A DNA stretch of 5,721 nucleotides. Source: CAYVJW01 sp964451885. Its GTDB lineage: Bacteria > Patescibacteriota > Gracilibacteria > UBA4473. The notes under the pieces were generated by a model. It was not told the DNA's origin. It worked only from the letters and a program-made list of their open reading frames with translations, and made no database searches. The stretch spans positions 1-5,721 of the forward strand of contig CAYVJW010000104.1 of assembly GCA_964451885.1 (NCBI GenBank), given 5' to 3'. How positions within the stretch are numbered: the stretch's first letter is position 1; the number at the start of each line of letters is the position of its first letter. Positions 1 to 5,691 of this stretch are shown here, in pieces. The translations under genes were made by a program, and so were the position numbers.

Positions 1-340
<340 letters not shown>

Positions 341-412
341 ATTGTTGCTCGTTTGATTTTATTTTGGTGGGTGATTTACAGAAAATAAATTTAATGATTA
401 ATTATTACAAAA

Positions 413-550
413 AAGAAGGTTTAGTGTTGGTATTTGTAGCGGAGAGGGTACACCTGATTCCATTCCGAACTCAGTAGTTAAGCTCTTCAGCGCCGATGAT
501 ACTTGGGGTTACCCTGGGAAAGTAGGTCGATGCCAACACTAAGCCTTTTT
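413..550 (+). other. Extended pre-5S stem, possible rRNA operon terminator
   Basis: Pairing continues outside the mature 5S ends. Positions 413-430 can pair with 533-550, forming 18 consecutive pairs with two G-U wobbles (420/543 and 415/548). The 3' strand ends in five T residues (546-550). Such a stem is the expected substrate for 5S maturation by an RNase III or M5 type enzyme; which enzyme acts here is not visible. The terminal T-run could also help end transcription, since no separate strong terminator hairpin exists before the convergent gene that ends at 571. A small hairpin (AATCA 551-555 / TGATT 561-565) follows but has no T-run after it. Confidence 0.5.
421..542 (+). rRNA. rrf: 5S ribosomal RNA
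   Basis: The core shows clear 5S landmarks: TAGCGGAGAGGG, CATTCCGAACTCAG, GTTAAGCTCTTCAGCGCCGATG and GTAGGTCGATGCC. The terminal helix I pairs TTAGTGTTGG (421-430) with CCAACACTAA (533-542). The mature ends probably lie within a few nucleotides of 423 and 540, giving about 118-122 nt, normal for bacteria. It is co-oriented with the 23S gene about 80 nt upstream and is the last gene of the rRNA operon. Confidence 0.96.
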
Positions 551-570
551 AATCATTATTTGATTACTCA

Positions 571-2859
571 TTATTTCTTAAGGTACTTCTCCAACTTTTC
601 CTCTATTACAGAATTAATTTCTTCCCGCTCGAATGTTTCAGAGCCAAATTGAAATTTTTTATTGCCGATACTAAATTTAAGATTTAAAACTTCTTCGGTT
701 TCTGTATCATAAACAAAGTTTGTTTTTACTTTTTCTTCAAAAATCGCATCTATTAATTCAAAAGCCTTAAATTCTTTATCGAGTATTTTGACATTGTCTT
801 TGGAAACAATAAATCCTTCGTTCTGGAAAAGTTCACGCACAAGTGTTCTTTGAAGAATGGCATTTCTGCTGTTTTGCTGAATGATTTCTTTTTGTTGTAT
901 GGGGGCGCTTGCTTTATAGGATGATTTTTTGAAAACATTAAGTACTCCTTTTAAAAACCGGGATTTAATTCCATGTTTGGACTCTTCCCCGATTCTAATA
1001 GTTTTAAAAGTTTGATTATTTACTTGGAATGTTCCGGAAACTGGTTCTCCTAAAAAATTTCCGTTAGCAAATGTCAAAAATTCACCATTTTTAAGCTTCG
1101 AAATTTCAAGAGAATTTACGTTAATTTCAAGATTTGCAAGAAATTCTGTCAGATTTTTATCATCACTGATTTGCGGCCTTTTGGACGTTTGTGTGTCTTC
1201 TTTTTTTCCTTTTTCTCGAAGCGCTGTGATTTTTTCTTTAATTTTCTTTTGATAGGCTTGTTGTTCTTTAATAGCCAACATTTCTTCTTCCGTAAGCCCT
1301 GAACTTCCGGCTAACTTGATAAAAGCTATTATTTCTTTTTCTTTCTCAGAAAATAAATCTTTTCGGCCTCGTTTTTTGGCAATGCTTTCAACATCTAAAT
1401 TATTATATACAGTGAGTAATACTTCGGATATATCAGGGTTTGGGATTGTACGAAGGAACCTGTTTAAGAAGAAAAGCACATCTTGAGCTGACTCCAAAAC
1501 AAGTTCATCAATCAACTCCGAATCTTCAACTTGCATCATTGATTCTTTTTCGATAAGCAATGCATATAATTCAAAAATTTCTTTAGAAAGAAGAAAACGT
1601 TGTGACAATAAAAGTTCTTTTAATATACGCCGCCTTTTTGTAAGCTGATACTGGAAATTTGAAGAAATTTGAATATTTTTGATTTTATCATTTAAACCAA
1701 TCAATTTTTTTTTCGCTTCTTCCAAGTGTCTGTCGGCAACCAAAGTTTCTATCCGGTCAAATTCTTGTTCAATTTTTCCGAAGGCTCCGGCTTCCTGGTC
1801 ATGTGTCCAAAATTCAATAAAACTGTACGCTGGATCCTTTGGAAAAACAGTTCTTAACCATGCTTTTTGAGCTCGGACAAAACGTTTCCATTTGTCATTG
1901 ATTGTAGAATTTTTTTCCAAGAGATTTTTCCAGTCATGGCTATCGATTACTTTTCGGAACTCATTGAGGTGTTTTTTGCCTTTTGCGGCCTGTTTGTTTT
2001 TTATGGCAAAATGAGCCTCTACTAGTGGCAACAGTTTTTCCTTAAATACTGCTTCTTCTTTTTTCCCTTGAGAAAGTCCGATGGCGTTTTTATTTATAAT
2101 ATTAACAAGCTTTCCCGTAAATCGGTCTGGCCGTATAGTAAACCAGGTTTCGGGGGCCAATTTTGCATATTTTTCCAGTTTTTCTCCTATTTTTTTCTGA
2201 AATTCTACAGAAATACTGATTTTATTAATAATATCCATTCCGGCTTCATCAGAAGCAAAAGTCTGAAAAGGTTTCAACCGGAATTCTTTTTTTAATTTAG
2301 AATAGAAAAGTTGGGCGGTTTTTTCAGAGATAAGTTTTTCGTGAATTGAGACTATCATTCCAGGAGGAACCAAGAACGGAGTTTTTACGTCAGCCCAATA
2401 AAGTTCAATTGAATGGTTATAGGTGTAAATTTGAATCTGTTCGGCTGTTTTATCACGTACAACAAAAATACTGGCGCTTGGGGCATTTATCAGGAGATCA
2501 TCTACTTTTAATTGGCCAATATCAGGGGCTTTTAAAATTCGAGGTTTTTCTTTTGAAAAATCCGAATCATCAACGAAATCCGAACTGTAAAATAGTTCTC
2601 CCTCTACAAGGCTTCTTTTTCCGAAGGAAAAATCAACCTCCGTACCGGGAAAAATACGTAAGAATTCTCCGTTTGAAGTAAAAATTTCTTTCGGTTCGTC
2701 GGAGACAGAAGATATAAAATGTTCTTCAAATACCACAGATTCTTTAAACGGATCCTCAACTTGGGAAACAAGGTCATACCTTGCGTTTTCTGTTATCATT
2801 GCTCCCATAAAAAGCAAAAAACCCATTCCGAAAGCAAGAACAAATTGTCCCAATTTCAT
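571..2859 (-). CDS. Membrane-anchored or exported protein with FecR-like region, function unknown
   Basis: This encodes 762 aa. I do not recognise a named family over the full length. A hydrophobic segment (residues ~5-22) after Met-Lys looks like a signal peptide or N-terminal anchor; no clear cleavage motif follows, so anchoring is favoured. Residues ~60-175 resemble a FecR-type beta domain: NGEFLRIFPGTEVDFS, then a LVEGELFYS strand, then PFLVPPGMIVSIHE. Residues ~180-470 are mostly helical and lysine-rich. Residues ~523-560 form a charged, coiled-coil-like linker. Residues ~585-625 and ~710-762 look like beta-rich segments, the last ending in a charged helix. There is no cysteine in the whole chain, which fits an extracytoplasmic location. 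The start at 2859 is set by the hydrophobic N-terminus and by a strong promoter about 36 nt upstream; no Shine-Dalgarno is visible. The gene converges on the rRNA operon and stands alone. A role in envelope structure or signalling is inference only. Confidence 0.85.
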   Translation of the reverse strand: MKLGQFVLAFGMGFLLFMGAMITENARYDLVSQVEDPFKESVVFEEHFISSVSDEPKEIFTSNGEFLRIFPGTEVDFSFGKRSLVEGELFYSSDFVDDSDFSKEKPRILKAPDIGQLKVDDLLINAPSASIFVVRDKTAEQIQIYTYNHSIELYWADVKTPFLVPPGMIVSIHEKLISEKTAQLFYSKLKKEFRLKPFQTFASDEAGMDIINKISISVEFQKKIGEKLEKYAKLAPETWFTIRPDRFTGKLVNIINKNAIGLSQGKKEEAVFKEKLLPLVEAHFAIKNKQAAKGKKHLNEFRKVIDSHDWKNLLEKNSTINDKWKRFVRAQKAWLRTVFPKDPAYSFIEFWTHDQEAGAFGKIEQEFDRIETLVADRHLEEAKKKLIGLNDKIKNIQISSNFQYQLTKRRRILKELLLSQRFLLSKEIFELYALLIEKESMMQVEDSELIDELVLESAQDVLFFLNRFLRTIPNPDISEVLLTVYNNLDVESIAKKRGRKDLFSEKEKEIIAFIKLAGSSGLTEEEMLAIKEQQAYQKKIKEKITALREKGKKEDTQTSKRPQISDDKNLTEFLANLEINVNSLEISKLKNGEFLTFANGNFLGEPVSGTFQVNNQTFKTIRIGEESKHGIKSRFLKGVLNVFKKSSYKASAPIQQKEIIQQNSRNAILQRTLVRELFQNEGFIVSKDNVKILDKEFKAFELIDAIFEEKVKTNFVYDTETEEVLNLKFSIGNKKFQFGSETFEREEINSVIEEKLEKYLKK

Positions 2860-2894
2860 GTTTATTTTTACTTTTTATATAAATATATCATGAC

Positions 2895-2923
2895 ATTATA
2901 TCATTTTTAATATATTTTTTCAA
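2895..2923 (-). promoter_or_regulatory. Sigma-70-type promoter of the 762-aa protein gene
   Basis: Reading the minus strand, a -35 box TTGAAA (2918-2923, one mismatch to TTGACA) is followed by a 17-nt spacer and a perfect -10 box TATAAT (2895-2900). Transcription would start near 2887-2889, leaving a leader of roughly 28-30 nt before the ATG at 2859. That leader is A+T-rich and has no Shine-Dalgarno. This is the best promoter match I found in the window. Confidence 0.75.
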
Positions 2924-2952
2924 GGTAATTTAGCCCAGTTTAAGGTACTGAG

Positions 2953-3189
2953 TCAAAACATTTGGTGATTTTTAAGACAAGGGAATTTGTTCCGAAGATT
3001 TGCCTGAAGACGTTGATCAGAGAAATCGACCTCCAAATTATCAATCTCCGAATAAAGTCTTAAGACTTCCGTAGCCTTTCTAATATCTTCAACATTTTCT
3101 TCTAAAATCATAACAGGAAATTCAGCTAACTTTTGCGGAGAGGAGACCTCACATGAAACGATTTTTTCAAATGGAGTACCAAAAGCGGT
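2953..3189 (-). pseudogene. Probable gene remnant or start-less 78-codon open frame
   Basis: The minus strand is open for 78 codons from just after a TAA (3190-3192) to a TGA (2953-2955). It encodes an ordinary-looking amphipathic sequence with segments such as FGTPFEKIVSCEVSS, KLAEFPVMILEENVEDIRKA and LRLYSEIDNLEVDFSD. There is no ATG, GTG or TTG start at its beginning. The first ATG (3109-3111) would give only 52 aa, with no ribosome-binding site. The same frame is also open upstream of the TAA, but that part soon becomes antisense to the tRNA gene. The composition looks protein-like, so a decayed C-terminal fragment is the most likely reading. A real 52-aa gene or a chance open frame remains possible. 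I do not recognise the family. Confidence 0.3.
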
Positions 3190-3262
3190 TTAGTATACCT
3201 TGCCTAAAACAGCATGTCCATTAAAATTACGAAAATAGTAGATAAACAACGTTCCTGTTCTA

Positions 3263-3325
3263 AGAGATGATGTAATAAGCGAAGTCCCCGACCCCAGGAG
3301 GGGGCGTAGACATGGAATCATCTCT
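3263..3325. repeat. Nested G+C-rich inverted repeat upstream of tRNA-Thr
   Basis: An outer perfect 9-bp inverted repeat, AGAGATGAT (3263-3271) and ATCATCTCT (3317-3325), encloses GTC (3284-3286) / GAC (3309-3311) and an inner CCCC-AGGA-GGGG hairpin (3292-3303). Together they could fold as one interrupted hairpin of 63 nt, ending 7 nt before the tRNA. The G+C-rich centre stands out against very A+T-rich surroundings. There is no T-run on either side, so it is not a standard intrinsic terminator. It could be a structured 5' leader of the tRNA transcript, a small RNA, or the remains of a mobile-element end. Confidence 0.5.
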
Positions 3326-3332
3326 GACGACC

Positions 3333-3407
3333 GCCGAGATAGCTCAGTGGCAGAGCAACGCACTCGTAACGCGTAGGTCGTGGGTTCAAATCCCATTCTC
3401 GGCTCCA
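3333..3407 (+). tRNA. tRNA-Thr (anticodon CGT)
   Basis: A full cloverleaf can be drawn. The acceptor GCCGAGA (3333-3339) pairs perfectly with TCTCGGC (3397-3403). The D-stem is GCTC/GAGC around the loop AGTGGCA. The anticodon arm is ACGCA-CTCGTAA-CGCGT with CGT at 3365-3367. The variable loop is AGGTC, and the T-arm is GTGGG-TTCAAAT-CCCAT. T73 is the discriminator and CCA is encoded (3405-3407). It reads the Thr codon ACG. G1-C72 and C2-G71 fit threonine identity. The closing pair of the anticodon stem is an A31-C39 mismatch, a minor oddity. The G+C-rich nested inverted repeat lies just upstream; no clear terminator follows. Confidence 0.96.
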
Positions 3408-3554
3408 GTAAATTTTACACAAAAATACCAATAATATCACCAACCAATCTCTAATAAAAGATTAATTAAAATTCAAAAAAGCCAGCGATGTTCAAAGTTT
3501 CAAAGAACGTTAATAAATATCATTTAGAAGTTTTGTTCACTTCATACTTACATC

Positions 3555-4226
3555 ATGTCAGAATCTCTTCTTAAAGTCTCCGGTCCAATAATGATCGGCC
3601 CCTCTAGCAGCCATACTGCCGGGGCTCTAAAAATAGGGCAGTTTGCACGAGCCTTTTTAGGAGAACTTCCTGATATGGTAGAGATTTATCTTCATGGCTC
3701 CTTTGGAAACGTCTACCAGGGCCATTCCACGGACAAGGCCATTGTTGCCGGGTTGTTAGGGATGAATACTGATGATGAAAATATAAAAAATTCTTTCGAG
3801 GAAGCGAAAAAGAAAAATATGAAATTTAAATTTATCCCATGCAATCTCGACGTTGGTCTCCACCCGAATACTGCCAAAATAAAAATGTTCAAAGGCAAAA
3901 AGTCATTCAGCGTCACGGGAGCTTCTATTGGCGGCGGCACCATTTGTATTACTAAAATTAATGAGTTTGAAACGAATATCCAAGAAATTATGAAGGGAAC
4001 TTACACTGTCATTGTAATGCATCAAGATGCCAAAGGCGTACTTCTCGCCATTGCTTCTGCTTTAACAACGGAGAATAATAATATTGCAGCTATTCACTCC
4101 GTTCGAACTGCTAAGGAGGGGGATGCTATGACTATCGTAGAAACAGATGAAAAAATAAGTTATGACACCCTAAAATGCATTAAAAATGAAAATCCATACA
4201 TTTACTCTATTTTCGAAATAAATTAG
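3555..4226 (+). CDS. sdaAB: L-serine dehydratase, iron-sulfur-dependent, beta subunit
   Basis: This is the beta chain of the two-subunit L-serine dehydratase, which with the alpha chain converts L-serine to pyruvate and ammonium in the cytoplasm. At 223 aa it matches the usual length of the B. subtilis-type subunit (about 220). The N-terminal serine dehydratase beta domain shows the family signature GPIMIGPSSSHTAG (residues 10-23; SSSHT at 17-21), then HGSFGNVYQGHSTDKAI (47-63), LHPNTAKI (102-109) and TGASIGGG (121-128). Residues ~149-223 form a C-terminal ACT domain, the type of domain that binds amino acids or mediates subunit contacts. The ATG at 3555 places the signature at the normal distance from the N-terminus. 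No Shine-Dalgarno precedes it. The alpha subunit gene follows after 17 bp, so the two genes surely share a transcript. Confidence 0.95.
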   Translation: MSESLLKVSGPIMIGPSSSHTAGALKIGQFARAFLGELPDMVEIYLHGSFGNVYQGHSTDKAIVAGLLGMNTDDENIKNSFEEAKKKNMKFKFIPCNLDVGLHPNTAKIKMFKGKKSFSVTGASIGGGTICITKINEFETNIQEIMKGTYTVIVMHQDAKGVLLAIASALTTENNNIAAIHSVRTAKEGDAMTIVETDEKISYDTLKCIKNENPYIYSIFEIN

Positions 4227-4243
4227 GGTTAAATCCTTAAATC

Positions 4244-5149
4244 ATGAAATACAATTTCCATTCTGCCGCAGACATTTACGCCTTCACAAAAAAATACAAG
4301 CTCAACTTATACGAACTTTGTCTGAATAAAGAAAAAGAACTTACACAAAAAACTGAAGTTCAGATTATTAGCATCCTAAAAAAAAGACTCAAAATAATGG
4401 AACGATCCATAAAAAAAGGTCTTGAATCACCACGTCAAACAGTTGGAAAAATGGGGGGGAGAAATGCTTACGATATGCAAACATTTATAGAAAAAAATGG
4501 GTTCAAAAATATGGCGATGGGATCATTAGCCATCAAAGCGGCAATGTACGCTATTGCCAACAATGAAAATAATGCCTGCATGGGCTGTATTGTCGCCTGC
4601 CCTACAGCTGGGGCATCTGGAGTACTGCCAGGAGTGTTGTTTGCTTCTCAAGAACACTTTAAATTTACGAAAGAAGAACTTACAAAAGGTTTTTTGGTAG
4701 CTGCAGGAATAGGATCTATTATTGCGGAGAGTGCTACCCTTTCTGGCGCAGAAGGAGGATGCCAGGCAGAAATAGGCTCCGCTGTAGCTATGACTGCAGC
4801 TGCCCTTACTTTTATGCGTAAAGGCACCCCCGAACAATGTCTTCAAGCGGCTGCATTGGGTCTTAAAAATCTTCTGGGGCTAGCTTGTGACCCTATCGGG
4901 GGAATGGTCGAAGTCCCCTGCATCAAACGAAATGCTTTTGGGGTACAATATGCCATTTTCGCTTCAGATCTAGCTTTGATGGACATAAAAAGTTTTGTTC
5001 CTTTTGATGAGGTCGTGGAAGCCCTTAAAAACATTAGCAACCTCATGTCTACCAAAATACGAGAAACTTCTTTGGGAGGCTTGGCCATCACAGCCACTGG
5101 AAAAAAAGTCAACGAAACATTCGGAATAAAAATCAAAAGCCTGGAATAA
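4244..5149 (+). CDS. sdaAA: L-serine dehydratase, iron-sulfur-dependent, alpha subunit
   Basis: This is the catalytic, cluster-binding alpha chain of L-serine dehydratase. At 301 aa it has the normal length for the stand-alone alpha subunit. Family motifs run in order: a helical N-terminal part, GKMGGRNAYDMQ (68-79), PTAGASGVLPG (120-130), ATLSGAEGGCQAEIGSA (164-180), LGLACDPIGGMVEVPCIKRNAFG (211-233) and ETSLGGLAITATGKK (274-288). Cys173, Cys215 and Cys226 correspond to the three cysteines known to ligate the oxygen-sensitive [4Fe-4S] cluster, which dehydrates serine by aconitase-like chemistry. The enzyme is therefore expected to be active and oxygen-labile. Three additional cysteines (112, 115, 119) sit just before PTAG, at positions where the B. 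subtilis protein, as I recall it, has Ala and Thr. The start is 17 bp after the beta gene; an AGGG lies too far upstream (spacing ~15) to be a good ribosome-binding site. Confidence 0.96.
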   Translation: MKYNFHSAADIYAFTKKYKLNLYELCLNKEKELTQKTEVQIISILKKRLKIMERSIKKGLESPRQTVGKMGGRNAYDMQTFIEKNGFKNMAMGSLAIKAAMYAIANNENNACMGCIVACPTAGASGVLPGVLFASQEHFKFTKEELTKGFLVAAGIGSIIAESATLSGAEGGCQAEIGSAVAMTAAALTFMRKGTPEQCLQAAALGLKNLLGLACDPIGGMVEVPCIKRNAFGVQYAIFASDLALMDIKSFVPFDEVVEALKNISNLMSTKIRETSLGGLAITATGKKVNETFGIKIKSLE

Positions 5150-5163
5150 TTTAAAGGGAACTC

Positions 5164-5205
5164 ATGTTTTTGATTTTAGGGGGCAAATTAATGCTCTTTT
5201 TTTGA
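5164..5205 (+). other. Short hydrophobic ORF with ribosome-binding site, in frame with the next gene
   Basis: An ATG at 5164 preceded by AAAGGG with a 5-nt spacing has the best Shine-Dalgarno arrangement in the window. It opens a 13-codon frame (MFLILGGKLMLFF) ended by TGA (5203-5205). The same frame continues through RIIIK into the ATG at 5221 of the downstream gene with no other stop. It could be a leader peptide, an N-terminal hydrophobic anchor cut off by a nonsense mutation or read through, or a coincidence. It overlaps a possible terminator hairpin, so both interpretations cannot be fully right. Confidence 0.25.
5178..5203 (+). terminator. Possible intrinsic terminator of the sdaAB-sdaAA operon
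   Basis: AGGGGGC (5178-5184) can pair with GCTCTTT (5193-5199) around an 8-nt loop, and a run of seven T residues occupies 5197-5203. Position and polarity are right for ending the serine dehydratase transcript, 28 bp after the alpha stop codon. However, three of the seven pairs are G-U and the T-run overlaps the stem, so the hairpin is weak. Confidence 0.35.
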
Positions 5206-5220
5206 CGAATAATAATAAAG

Positions 5221-5691
5221 ATGCATGATGTTTTGCATATGGAACGATCAACCGATACTTCAAATCCCTATCACAGTTATCTTGATAATCTCCCTCGTGA
5301 AGTTTGGAAAGAGCGGGGATGGAAAACGGCATTGGATGTAATAGAGTCTAATAATATGACTGAGGGGCCGTTTTTTGAACTCACCCCCGGGATATGGGAG
5401 CTGAAAACACGGGAAAAAATAAATGCCGTCCTCGAAGTTGATAAATCTGTAGCGGCCTTAACAACTAATTGTTTTCATGAAGTCGGCCGAACACCGAAAA
5501 CGGGAGAACCTTATTTTTCCGGAGACTTTCGGGATCATCCGGAATTTGAATATCATCTCGACATATTGGAAAAAGCCTGGGGGGAATTACCCGAAGCACA
5601 TCCACGCAGAAAAACGCTTAATTTAATAAAGGTTTTGGCCGCACAAAAAGAAACAGCTAAAAAAATAGTAACTATCCAGTATCAAAAATAG
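5221..5691 (+). CDS. Hypothetical protein (156 aa), unassigned
   Basis: I do not recognise this protein. From the first ATG it is 156 aa, soluble-looking and charged, with no signal peptide or membrane segment. The N-terminal third is polar (NPYHSYLDNLPREVWKERGW, then TALDVIES). The middle holds a probable beta segment (GPFFELTPGIWELKTREKINAVLEVD, residues ~49-74). Residues ~100-150 are predicted helical (EYHLDILEKAWGELPE, RRKTLNLIKVLAAQKETAKK). It has a single cysteine (Cys83). No Shine-Dalgarno precedes 5221. Met7 (5239) is an equally possible start, and the frame extends back through an in-frame TGA to a well-positioned ATG at 5164. It lies 71 bp after sdaAA on the same strand; a functional link to serine catabolism is not shown. 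The last 30 nt of the window after its TAG hold nothing I can identify. Confidence 0.7.
   Translation: MHDVLHMERSTDTSNPYHSYLDNLPREVWKERGWKTALDVIESNNMTEGPFFELTPGIWELKTREKINAVLEVDKSVAALTTNCFHEVGRTPKTGEPYFSGDFRDHPEFEYHLDILEKAWGELPEAHPRRKTLNLIKVLAAQKETAKKIVTIQYQK

Noticed and set aside
341..420. Possible tRNA in the 23S-5S spacer
   Set aside because: No cloverleaf, T-loop motif or CCA end is present; the spacer is plain A+T-rich sequence.
753..938. Minus-strand 61-codon frame
   Set aside because: It lies wholly inside the 762-aa gene in another frame and has low-complexity composition.
1679..2681. Plus-strand open frames of 63-111 codons (1679-1870, 2068-2295, 2346-2681)
   Set aside because: All are antisense to the 762-aa gene, phenylalanine- and lysine-rich from its codon bias, and lack start signals.
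2719..2910. Plus-strand 63-codon frame running past the start of the 762-aa gene
   Set aside because: It is mostly antisense to the N-terminal region and promoter of the 762-aa gene and has an implausible composition.
3190..3396. Minus-strand 68-codon frame beginning MGFEPTTYALRVRC
   Set aside because: This N-terminus is the classic false protein produced by reading a tRNA gene on the wrong strand. It overlaps tRNA-Thr completely at its start, so it is not a gene; only the part below the tRNA might belong to a remnant.
3490..3508. Repeat TTCAAAG twice (3491-3497, 3499-3505) flanked by GTTC/GAAC upstream of sdaAB, considered as an operator
   Set aside because: It is short and A+T-rich, and no clear promoter is nearby to relate it to. 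The best -35/-10 candidate here (TTCAAA / TAAATA) matches consensus poorly.
3713..3943. Minus-strand 76-codon frame within sdaAB
   Set aside because: It is antisense to a clearly conserved serine dehydratase subunit.
4526..5136. Minus-strand frames of 106 and 97 codons within sdaAA
   Set aside because: Both are antisense to conserved motifs of sdaAA, with no start signals of their own.
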